The translations under genes were made by a program, and so were the position numbers. Of a DNA stretch of 12,955 nucleotides, positions 6,422-12,955 are shown piece after piece (the stretch's first letter is position 1; the number at the start of each line of letters is the position of its first letter). The stretch is from Muribaculaceae bacterium (GTDB lineage: Bacteria; Bacteroidota; Bacteroidia; Bacteroidales; Muribaculaceae): assembly GCA_016292745.1 (NCBI GenBank), contig JAEDFO010000062.1, positions 1 to 12,955 on the forward strand, given 5' to 3'. The notes under the pieces were generated by a model, which had not been told where the DNA came from, did no database searches, and saw only the letters and a program-made list of their open reading frames with translations.

Positions 6422-7687
6422 ATGAAACGCAACGACTTTGAGATTATGGCGCCCGTGGGCTCCTACGAATCGCTTGCCGCCGCCATACAAGGCGGTGCCA
6501 ACGCCATCTATTTCGGCATTGAGGGGCTCAACATGCGCGCCGCCTCGTCGAACAACTTCACCATCGACGACCTGCACAAAATTGCCTCTATATGCCACGA
6601 AAACGGCCTGAAGAGCTATCTGACGGTCAACACCATCATATTCGACAGCGACATCGACACAATGCACCACATAATCGAGGCTGCACGCGATGCCCGAATA
6701 TCGGCCATCATTGCCAGCGACATTGCTGCCATACTCTATGCCCGCAGCATCGGAGTGGAGGTGCACATTTCCACACAGCTCAACATAACCAACATCGAGG
6801 CTGTGCGCTTCTATGCCCAATATGCCGATGTTGTGGTGCTGGCACGCGAGCTAAACCTGGAGCAGGTGTACCAAATCCACAAGGCCATCGAGGAGCAGGA
6901 CATACGCGGCCCTCACGGCGAGCTGGTGCGCATCGAGATGTTCTGCCACGGAGCACTGTGCATGGCGGTGTCGGGCAAATGCTATCTTAGCCTCCACGAG
7001 ACCGGTGCCAGCGCCAACCGCGGTGCATGCCGCCAAATTTGCCGCCGTAGCTACACCGTACGCGACCGCGACACCCAAGATGAACTCGACATCGAGAACC
7101 AGTATATAATGTCGCCAAAGGACCTTAAAACCATCCATTTCCTCAATAAAATGATAGATGCTGGTGTCAGGGTGTTCAAAATCGAGGGCCGAGCCCGTGG
7201 GCCTGAGTATGTGCGCATTGCCGTGAGCTGCTACAACGAGGCTATCAATGCCTATCTCGAAGGAACATTCACCGACGAGCGTATTGCCGGCTGGAACGAG
7301 AGGCTGGCAACGATTTTCAACCGCGGTTTCTGGAACGGATACTATCTGGGGCAGCGGTTGGGCGAGTGGACCTCGAAATACGGCAGCTCGGCCACCCGCG
7401 TGAAGGTGTACGCCGCCAAGGGCATACGCTACTTCTCGGGCATCAAGGTGGCTGAGTTCCAGATGGAGTCGGGCGAGCTGAAGGTGGGCGACGAGGTGAT
7501 TATCACCGGGCCTACAACCGGCGCCGTTCCGTTGACAATCAGCGAGATACGCGTCGACCTCAAACCAGTGGAGAAGACCGTAAAGGGCGAACGGTTCTCA
7601 ATCCGTGTCGACGAGAAGATACGGCCCAGCGACAAGCTGTTCATCTGGCAACCGGTGCAGCCCAAGGCTCACATTCCCATTGAATAG
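6422..7687 (+). CDS. U32-family protein, TrhP/YegQ-like
   Basis: This gene encodes 421 residues. The U32 signature E-x-F-x2-G-[SA]-x-C-x4-G-x-C-x-x-S is met exactly by residues 172-190 (EMFCHGALCMAVSGKCYLS). Cys180, Cys187, Cys203 and Cys207 are placed to bind an iron-sulfur cluster, with Cys175 nearby. MAPVGSYESL near the N-terminus, the TIM-barrel-like GANAIYFG, and KIEGRARGPEYV near 253-264 are also typical. Residues after about 330 form the small beta-rich C-terminal domain. U32 proteins were called collagenase-like peptidases, but TrhP/YegQ acts in 5-hydroxyuridine formation at tRNA position 34 and RlhA in 23S rRNA hydroxylation. Length and motifs favour the TrhP type, and its place behind serS suits tRNA modification. 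The alternative is another U32 subfamily. No promoter box was found in the 86-nt gap, which contains small GC-rich hairpins at 6347-6359 and 6368-6395. Confidence 0.9.
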   Translation: MKRNDFEIMAPVGSYESLAAAIQGGANAIYFGIEGLNMRAASSNNFTIDDLHKIASICHENGLKSYLTVNTIIFDSDIDTMHHIIEAARDARISAIIASDIAAILYARSIGVEVHISTQLNITNIEAVRFYAQYADVVVLARELNLEQVYQIHKAIEEQDIRGPHGELVRIEMFCHGALCMAVSGKCYLSLHETGASANRGACRQICRRSYTVRDRDTQDELDIENQYIMSPKDLKTIHFLNKMIDAGVRVFKIEGRARGPEYVRIAVSCYNEAINAYLEGTFTDERIAGWNERLATIFNRGFWNGYYLGQRLGEWTSKYGSSATRVKVYAAKGIRYFSGIKVAEFQMESGELKVGDEVIITGPTTGAVPLTISEIRVDLKPVEKTVKGERFSIRVDEKIRPSDKLFIWQPVQPKAHIPIE

Positions 7688-7688
7688 T

Positions 7689-7782
7689 CAGTTTCGACAA
7701 ACTGCATAAAACAGCATATCCCGATGCCCACAAAGGACATCGGGATACGTTTTATATAGGGATTGGGCTAACTTACAGCCCA
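7689..7782. terminator. Bidirectional terminator region between convergent genes
   Basis: Three hairpins fill the gap. The main one is a perfect 10-bp stem, TATCCCGATG (7717-7726) with CATCGGGATA (7738-7747), followed on the plus strand by CGTTTTATATA and flanked on the minus strand by GTTTTATG, so it can end both transcripts. A smaller one, CAGTTT / AAACTG (7689-7704), lies just after the U32 stop. Another, TGGGCT / AGCCCA (7764-7782), lies just after the lipoprotein stop. Confidence 0.8.
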
Positions 7783-7786
7783 GTCA

Positions 7787-9904
7787 TCACTTGGCAATAA
7801 GGAAGTTCTTGATTTCCCAAGTAGCAGCGGCACTCGATGTGCTGGTATACTTGAATGCCACGTAGATGGTCTTGCCATTGTAGGCGCTGAGGCTGATGGC
7901 ACCCGATGATACGTAGTCCCAGCTCGAGCCGTCGGGCCAATTAGGGACAGAGAGTGCGGTCCAATTGGTCTTGTCGGTTGAGATGTACACGCCCAGGTGC
8001 GAGTTGTCGCCGAATTTGCGAGCGTGGTCGAAAGTCAGGGTAGTATTCTGCGCCGGCAGGGTGATTGCGGGCGAGATAAGCCAGCTTTCGGTGGCGTAGT
8101 TGGTAGAATTCACAAAAGCCGAAGCTTTCCAACCGTAGTTAGTGGTGTTTGCCCACACATAGCTGAGGCCTTCGGGCTTGGTCTTGTCCTGGATGGTAAA
8201 TCCGGCTTCGTCGCCAAGGAGCGAGTTGCTGAATACAGCGTCGCCCGATGGCTGTGGGTCGGTAGAGCCGCCGCCCGAGCCTTCACCGTCGAGTTTGAAC
8301 GCGGTGACGGTCTTCACGCCTGTAACGCCGAAGTATTTCTCGATGCTTCCGTTGACAGCAACCACCTTACCGAGGTTACCGGCATTGTCCTGCAGGTTGA
8401 GGCTATTGCGCACGTCGCCGGCAGGGAGCTGCACGGGCACGCACTTCGAGTAGTCTTTCTCGTCGGCAGTTGCAGCAATGACGATGTTGGTATTCACAGT
8501 AGCCGGAACAGTAAATTTGGTGCCGGCTTCGTTGAATGTCATTCCGTCAATCCATCCCACGATGTAACCAGTAACCCAAGCAGTACCGGTGGCCGAGCCA
8601 TTCTGCACTTGAGCCACGGTGAATGGGTTGGTTTCGCTGCCGTCGCCGGCTGCAGGCGATGGTGGTGTAACACCCTCGAGCACGAAGTCGGACGAAGAGC
8701 CAGGACACTTCACGCCAGCCATTCCGAGCGATTTGACGAGGTTACCGCGTACACTGATTTCCTTCTGGTATGCGCCGGGGTTGTCGAGCAGGTTGGCAGC
8801 CTTGCGGAGGTCGGAGCCCGATGGGAGTTCTACAACCAAGCACTTGGTGTAGTCCTTCACGTCGGCCGAGGCAGCGATAACGATGGTGTTGTCGAGCACC
8901 ACGTCGGCCTTCCATTCGATGTTGTCGTTGCTCGAGACGGTAGTTACACCGGGAGCCACGGCACCGACGATATAGCCCTTAACCCATCCGGTTACGCCGC
9001 CGTCCTGGAGTTCAATGGCTCGAGCCACGGTGTAGGGGTCTTCCTTCTTGCCTTCGGTAGAAACAGGATGGAATCCGTAAACGTCGTATTCCGAGCGGAG
9101 GAGCAGCTGCCAGGCGTTGTTGAAGTAGCTGAGCACGCCCACCACATTACCTTCGCCTGAGGGGATAAGATTGCTGCGGAACGTAGCGTAACCGCTGTTG
9201 CGCACCACGAGCGAGTTACCACTTTCGTCGACGATGTTACGGCTCACGCTGGTCTGGTCCTCAGCATACACCTGTCCGGGCTCTTTCCACTGCACGTTGG
9301 TGAAGCGCACCAGCTGGCTCTGCATCTTGCATATGCCGGCAGGGTCGGTTGGGAGCGAAGGGATTGTGATGTCGAGAGTATCGATTTTCGATGCATCGGG
9401 CATTCCGTTAATCTGGGCATGCTGCTGGAAGAATTCGTATGACATGAAAGTGGCCTGCCATTCGCGGTTCTGGTAGAGCTGCGGCTCGCCCAGCTGCATC
9501 AGGCCGGCATATTTGCCGACGTACATGTCGATGAGGTCGATAACGATTTCCTGGCCTATGCGGTAGGTGTTATACATGTTGTTCTGGTTGATTGACATGG
9601 CCAGAGCGGCTGTTTCATCCTGAATGACAAGGCTTTTGTAGATGTTTCCGGCCTCGTCGGAGCTTACCACGCGACCTTTTACATAAAGGTGTGGCATTTC
9701 GGCAGTTGCACGGATGGTGTCGATAAATGAGTTGCCGTCCTGCCAGTATTTAGCCTTGAAGTCAGCAATCGACATCAGATACTGCTCGTTGAAGTCGGCA
9801 GTTGGAGTGTAGACGGGAGGCGTGTCGAAATCGTCGGAGCAGCCGGTGATTGCCATCGCCAATATCGTCAAAAGACCTGAAAGATATATTCTAAAAGATT
9901 TCAT
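7787..9904 (-). CDS. Surface lipoprotein: DUF5689-like, two DUF6359-like modules, jelly-roll end
   Basis: This gene encodes 705 residues. A signal peptide ends in the lipobox ITGC with Cys22 as the lipid site, followed at once by SDDFD, which matches the Bacteroidetes lipoprotein export signal and predicts display on the outer face of the outer membrane. Residues about 38-277 resemble DUF5689 (VKGRVVSSDEAGNIYKSLVI, then ligand-type beta sequence). Two related modules follow at about 288-412 and 426-541, each with a W-V-x-GYIVG strand, NIVIAA/NTIVIAA, DYxKC and LPxG...LxLxDN; they resemble DUF6359. A Gly/Ser linker near 541-555 leads to residues 556-705, a jelly-roll-like choice-of-anchor J type domain (ESWLISPAITLP). 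The gene lies 27 nt after the receptor gene, probably in one transcript, and likely provides the ligand-capturing partner. No catalytic motif is evident. The ligand is unknown. Domain family names are from memory of their patterns. Confidence 0.85.
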   Translation of the reverse strand: MKSFRIYLSGLLTILAMAITGCSDDFDTPPVYTPTADFNEQYLMSIADFKAKYWQDGNSFIDTIRATAEMPHLYVKGRVVSSDEAGNIYKSLVIQDETAALAMSINQNNMYNTYRIGQEIVIDLIDMYVGKYAGLMQLGEPQLYQNREWQATFMSYEFFQQHAQINGMPDASKIDTLDITIPSLPTDPAGICKMQSQLVRFTNVQWKEPGQVYAEDQTSVSRNIVDESGNSLVVRNSGYATFRSNLIPSGEGNVVGVLSYFNNAWQLLLRSEYDVYGFHPVSTEGKKEDPYTVARAIELQDGGVTGWVKGYIVGAVAPGVTTVSSNDNIEWKADVVLDNTIVIAASADVKDYTKCLVVELPSGSDLRKAANLLDNPGAYQKEISVRGNLVKSLGMAGVKCPGSSSDFVLEGVTPPSPAAGDGSETNPFTVAQVQNGSATGTAWVTGYIVGWIDGMTFNEAGTKFTVPATVNTNIVIAATADEKDYSKCVPVQLPAGDVRNSLNLQDNAGNLGKVVAVNGSIEKYFGVTGVKTVTAFKLDGEGSGGGSTDPQPSGDAVFSNSLLGDEAGFTIQDKTKPEGLSYVWANTTNYGWKASAFVNSTNYATESWLISPAITLPAQNTTLTFDHARKFGDNSHLGVYISTDKTNWTALSVPNWPDGSSWDYVSSGAISLSAYNGKTIYVAFKYTSTSSAAATWEIKNFLIAK

Positions 9905-9914
9905 ATCGATATGA
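9901..9914. promoter_or_regulatory. Perfect palindrome over the lipoprotein start codon
   Basis: TCATATCGATATGA is a perfect 14-bp palindrome that includes the ATG of the lipoprotein gene (9902-9904 on the plus strand). A transcript could form a weak AU-rich hairpin around the start codon. It may be chance. Confidence 0.4.
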
Positions 9915-9931
9915 TAATTTGTTGTTGATGG

Positions 9932-12685
9932 TTAGAATTTTACGCCTACGTTCACGAATACTCTGATGCCTTGGGCGTAGTAATATTTGTTAGGGAATTT
10001 GGCAATGTTGTAGTTGCTGTAGTCGAAACGGCCTTGCTGATAACCGCCGGTCATGATTTTGCGGTTGTTGAGCATGTTCTCCACATTCACGTTGATGTTG
10101 AGCGAGGCCGTACGGTTAAGGTAGATAAGCTTGCCGATGCTTGCATTGAGCACGAAAGCGTCGCGGAGCTTCTCCTGGGCGGTGATTTCCTCGGTGACGC
10201 GTTTCACTTCGGCTTCGTCGGAGCAGATTGTCCACAGGTCGGGCATTGCCTCGTGACGCACCGGAGAGATGTCCACATAGCTGTCGCCCATCCACGAGCC
10301 GTTGATGTTGAAGAACCACATACCTGGGGCAGCCCAGTCGATGCCGATGTTGTAGGCCTGCTGCGGGGTTGAGCCCACGTAGTAGTTGTTGAGATACACT
10401 GTCTGGGTTTCGTCGGGCTCAGTGCCGTTCTCGTAGCTTCTGGTGCCTGTTGGGCGGTCCTTGTACTGGTAGCGGGCATATGTTCCGGCTGCGGTAACGG
10501 TGACGCTCGGGGTGGCCTTGAATGCTACGCCGAATTCAACACCTTTATACACACGGTGCACGTTGGTCATGGCGTAGTTCATGAATGTAGAGCGCTGGTC
10601 GTCGAAGAACGAGAATCGCTCGATGCCGTTGCGCGTGTCGGTGTAGAAGCCGGTAACGACGCCCTTGAATCGGCGGTAGTTAAACACGTACGAGATGTCG
10701 CCCGAGAGCACGCGTTCGCTCTGCAGGTCGGCGATTACGTCGTCCTTGATACGCGGCGATATATAGGCCTGGTCGGCAAGCGGGGCGTTGGTCTGATAGA
10801 GAGCGTTGACAACGAAGTTGTTGCGGCCGTCGAGCTTGTATGTGGCGCCGAACTTGAAACCGGCGTTGTCAAATTCGTGGCGCTTACCCACACCGTAAGA
10901 ATTTTCGGGAGCGCGGCCGTTTCGCATGCGGCCTTCGCGCTGAAACGAGGTGTACGACACGTTGATGCCGTAGTTGATGTCCCAATGGGGCAGGGTAATC
11001 AAGTTCTGCAGCCATGCATTGGCGGTGTATACGTTGATGTCGTAGTGATAACCGAACTTGTCGCCCTTCACCACCTTGCGGTCGGGGTTGTTGAGGTCGT
11101 TCTGCAGCATGTCGGGCTGGTTAGGGAAGTCGCGTTCGGAATATTGGTCGATATCGAGCCAGTATTCGCCTCCGAGCAGGTCCTTGACGGTCTTGTAGTA
11201 TGTTCCCTTTGTATGGTTGGCACCGATGCCGGCATTCAGGGTTATGTGGTCGTTGATTCGGTGCAGCAGGGTGGAGTTCAGCTGATAGTTCAGCTGGTTG
11301 CTGTGGCGTTTCTCGAGAATGTAAGTCGAGCCACGCTGCACGCCGCCAGCTGCATTCTCCATGTTGTTGAAATAGTTGGCGTTGTAGATTGATTGCCAAT
11401 CGATTTGGCGCATGCTCTCGTCGGTTTGCCACAGAGTGGTGTAAAGGTCGCGGGTGGCTGAGCCTTCGTCGTAGAACGACGGGAGATAGCGGTAATAGTC
11501 GGGGCGCGGGTCGGCAGCACGATACCAGTTGAGTGCCGACGACGAGTAGTTCGAGGCACGGAAACCGAAACCGGTGTTGAGCTGAGTGCCCGAATTGGGG
11601 CGCCACAGCCAGTTGATGATTGCAGTGGGGTCGAACGATTCCACCACGCGGGCGCTGCGCTTCTTGCCGTCCTGCCAGCCCCAGTTGGGGTTATATCGGT
11701 AGTCGTCGGCCAGAATGGCGGTCTCCTCGTATATAGCGGAGTTCGAAGCGCGCTGTGTCGGAGCGCCGAATGAAGTTAGATGCAGCGAATGCTTGTCGCC
11801 GAACTTCTTCTCTACCGAAAGGAAATATCCACCCGAGTGGTAGAACGTGCCGGGATAGATACCCTCGTCGCTGTAGCGGCCGATAGCCGAGATGGTTGCC
11901 GCCCAGCCATTCTTGTTGAAGCCGGTGGTGTAGGTGGCCATGCCGCGGACGTAGTAGTTCGAGTTGGTGTATGCCACGCTGGCACGCAATCCCGGGGCAT
12001 AGTCCTCAACGAAGGTTGAGATGTTGGTGGTGCCGCCAATGCCGCCAAAGCCGTACATCGACGGAGCGATACCAACCGATGTGCTGCGCGAACGGAACGC
12101 ATTGTTCATGCCGCCCAGCATCGAATAGTTGAAACGGCCGCGGATAGGCTCGTTGAAGCCCACACCGTTGATGTAGGTGGTGCTGTACTTCTGGTCGTAG
12201 CCACGGAAACGGAATCGCATCACATTGAACTCATAGTTCGATGTCTGGTAGTACACGTTGTCGGATGCACCGGTCAAGGCGCCAACAGCCTGGCTGTTGC
12301 CTTCCTCGTCTTCAAGCATCGACTCGCTCAGCAGCACATCGCTCTCCGAGTTGTCGCTCACCGCAAACACGTCGGCCTTGAGCTTCAGTGCTCCGATGTC
12401 GTCAACTGCGTTACTGAAAGCCGTTGCCTCAGTGACAAGGTCGTTGTAGCCATACGCCACAACCACAATGTTGCATTGGCCCGGCTGCGCATTCGAGATG
12501 CGGAAATCGCCGTTAGGCCCGGTGGTGACAAGTATGTTCTGCCCTTCGACAATCACACTTGCCCCGGCCACCGGTCGGCCGGTTTCTGCATCCACTACAG
12601 TGCCCTTGAAGCCGCTCTGCTGTGCCGACAGGCATAGCGTTGCCGCCGATATCAGGGCAAATAGCATTAACAGTCTGATTTTCAT
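9932..12685 (-). CDS. TonB-dependent outer membrane receptor
   Basis: This gene encodes 917 residues, within the usual size range. A signal peptide ends near LCLSA-QQ (residue 21). Residues about 25-103 form a carboxypeptidase-regulatory-like domain (GTVVDAETGRPVAGASVIVEG), as in many Bacteroidetes receptors. A Ser/Asp/Glu-rich linker at about 108-132 follows, then a plug-like region with FRFRGYDQKYSTTYINGV near 158-175 and MYGFGGIGGTTNIS near 210-223. The rest is a beta barrel with alternating aromatic strands and a C-terminal Phe (VGVKF). No clear TonB box (EVVVVGYG type) was seen before the plug. It should import a ligand using TonB energy. No SusD gene is adjacent; the partner is the lipoprotein 27 nt downstream, so it is not a standard SusCD glycan locus. 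Upstream are a promoter-like box and a structured leader. The substrate is unknown. Confidence 0.93.
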   Translation of the reverse strand: MKIRLLMLFALISAATLCLSAQQSGFKGTVVDAETGRPVAGASVIVEGQNILVTTGPNGDFRISNAQPGQCNIVVVAYGYNDLVTEATAFSNAVDDIGALKLKADVFAVSDNSESDVLLSESMLEDEEGNSQAVGALTGASDNVYYQTSNYEFNVMRFRFRGYDQKYSTTYINGVGFNEPIRGRFNYSMLGGMNNAFRSRSTSVGIAPSMYGFGGIGGTTNISTFVEDYAPGLRASVAYTNSNYYVRGMATYTTGFNKNGWAATISAIGRYSDEGIYPGTFYHSGGYFLSVEKKFGDKHSLHLTSFGAPTQRASNSAIYEETAILADDYRYNPNWGWQDGKKRSARVVESFDPTAIINWLWRPNSGTQLNTGFGFRASNYSSSALNWYRAADPRPDYYRYLPSFYDEGSATRDLYTTLWQTDESMRQIDWQSIYNANYFNNMENAAGGVQRGSTYILEKRHSNQLNYQLNSTLLHRINDHITLNAGIGANHTKGTYYKTVKDLLGGEYWLDIDQYSERDFPNQPDMLQNDLNNPDRKVVKGDKFGYHYDINVYTANAWLQNLITLPHWDINYGINVSYTSFQREGRMRNGRAPENSYGVGKRHEFDNAGFKFGATYKLDGRNNFVVNALYQTNAPLADQAYISPRIKDDVIADLQSERVLSGDISYVFNYRRFKGVVTGFYTDTRNGIERFSFFDDQRSTFMNYAMTNVHRVYKGVEFGVAFKATPSVTVTAAGTYARYQYKDRPTGTRSYENGTEPDETQTVYLNNYYVGSTPQQAYNIGIDWAAPGMWFFNINGSWMGDSYVDISPVRHEAMPDLWTICSDEAEVKRVTEEITAQEKLRDAFVLNASIGKLIYLNRTASLNINVNVENMLNNRKIMTGGYQQGRFDYSNYNIAKFPNKYYYAQGIRVFVNVGVKF

Positions 12686-12742
12686 ACGTTTGTTTACTTT
12701 GTTTATTTATGTTTTCTAATTATCAACGTCTCTCCATATGTC

Positions 12743-12857
12743 ACGATTACGGGTTAAGTGAATCGTAAGCCTCGCATCAGCCCAAGCTCGGTGCACATCA
12801 GTGCGGCTACAACAAAATTGCAGCCATCCACCTCGCCGAAGCCCTTCTGCAGGGCGA
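12743..12857 (-). promoter_or_regulatory. Structured leader candidate of the receptor operon
   Basis: The 5' leader read on the minus strand has consecutive hairpins. GGCTGCAA / TTGTAGCC (12805-12825) has 8 pairs including one GU and a 5-nt loop. GCCCT / AGGGC (12841-12855) competes with TCGCC / GGCGA (12833-12857). GCAC / GTGC lies at 12793-12804. ACGATT / AATCGT, with two further inner pairs, lies at 12743-12766. GC content is much higher than in the AT-rich stretches on both sides. It does not match the cobalamin, TPP or SAM riboswitch cores that I can recall. Regulation of receptor expression by this RNA is an inference. Confidence 0.4.
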
Positions 12858-12888
12858 CACTTAGCGAAAGAATTTCAAATATATACAT
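12754..12888 (-). CDS. Possible 44-residue small protein in the receptor leader
   Basis: ATG at 12886-12888 opens 44 codons ending at TAA 12754-12756. The product begins MYIFEILSLSVALQ and has a hydrophobic middle (NFVVAALMC) and a basic end (MRGLRFT). No ribosome-binding sequence is seen, and the ATG lies just upstream of the promoter-like box at 12876-12883, so a transcript from that box would miss it. It competes with the structured RNA explanation for the same bases. Family unknown. Confidence 0.2.
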   Translation of the reverse strand: MYIFEILSLSVALQKGFGEVDGCNFVVAALMCTELGLMRGLRFT

Positions 12889-12908
12889 TCTTTTCCGAAA
12901 TTACGCAA
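12876..12908 (-). promoter_or_regulatory. Candidate promoter of the receptor-lipoprotein operon
   Basis: On the minus strand TATATTTG (12876-12883) matches TAnnTTTG exactly. A TTG at 12906-12908 lies 22 nt upstream as a -33 candidate. The predicted start near 12870 gives a leader of about 185 nt before the receptor ATG. The surrounding sequence is AT-rich, as expected of a promoter. Confidence 0.45.
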
Positions 12909-12955
12909 TATTTCGATTCTTTTACCGAATTTTCACACTCTCAGCTCAGTTTTGT

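Larger units (their letters stand above)
12686..12955. other. Region upstream of the receptor to the window edge
   Basis: No established gene lies here. The part next to the receptor (12686-12740) is AT-rich, 12743-12857 is the GC-rich foldable leader, and 12858-12955 is AT-rich with the promoter-like box. A plus-strand frame is open across the leader to the edge, but it is the complement of the structured stretch and has no recognisable motif. Confidence 0.5.

Noticed and set aside
7997..9160. 387-codon plus-strand frame opposite the lipoprotein gene
   Set aside because: It is antisense to a clear lipoprotein with signal peptide and repeated modules, and shows no motif of its own.
10556..11392. 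278-codon plus-strand frame opposite the receptor gene
   Set aside because: It is a valine-rich shadow frame typical of antisense to GC-rich barrel sequence, with no recognisable domain.
12743..12870. Cobalamin riboswitch before the TonB receptor
   Set aside because: Such riboswitches are common before receptors in this phylum, but the conserved core segments I can recall (GGGAA, GCCACTG, B12 box) are not present.

Overview
The window looks like a chromosomal segment of a Bacteroidales bacterium. A member of the Muribaculaceae or a close relative is my best guess. Three signs point that way: promoter-like TAnnTTTG boxes, mostly AT-rich start regions without Shine-Dalgarno sequences, and a TonB-dependent receptor paired with a lipoprotein that carries a Bacteroidetes surface-export motif after its lipobox. 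Codon use is GC-rich and similar across all seven main genes, and I see no insertion sequence, phage gene, CRISPR array, rRNA or tRNA.

Layout, left to right. Positions 1-829 hold no convincing gene. They contain an inverted cluster of 9-bp TGGGACA-type units (96-159), an orphan promoter-like box (295-302), a second such box (698-705) and a GC-rich leader able to fold, just before pheT. From 830 to 4085, pheT (phenylalanyl-tRNA synthetase beta) and yebC run on the plus strand 52 nt apart, and a 10-bp hairpin closes them. Positions 4158-4540 are non-coding and contain a promoter-like box, a clear intrinsic terminator only 40-70 nt further on, and a second promoter-like box in front of yqeY. From 4541 to 7687, yqeY, serS and a U32-family protein (TrhP/YegQ-like tRNA-modification type) follow on the plus strand. 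Every gene in the left 7.7 kb that I can name therefore belongs to tRNA charging, tRNA modification or translation. A cluster of hairpins at 7689-7782 separates them from the convergent genes on the right.

On the minus strand, a 917-residue TonB-dependent receptor (9932-12685) is followed after 27 nt by a 705-residue surface lipoprotein (7787-9904). The lipoprotein has a DUF5689-like region, two tandem copies of a DUF6359-like module and a C-terminal jelly-roll-like (choice-of-anchor J type) domain. The two look like one operon for capture and import of an unknown ligand, with no SusD partner visible. Its upstream region has a promoter-like box and about 185 nt of leader containing several consecutive hairpins, overlapped by a 44-codon open frame.

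The least ordinary parts are the receptor-lipoprotein pair with its structured leader, the short promoter-to-terminator unit before yqeY, and the foldable pheT leader. Gene identities are from recognition of sequence motifs, not from a database search.
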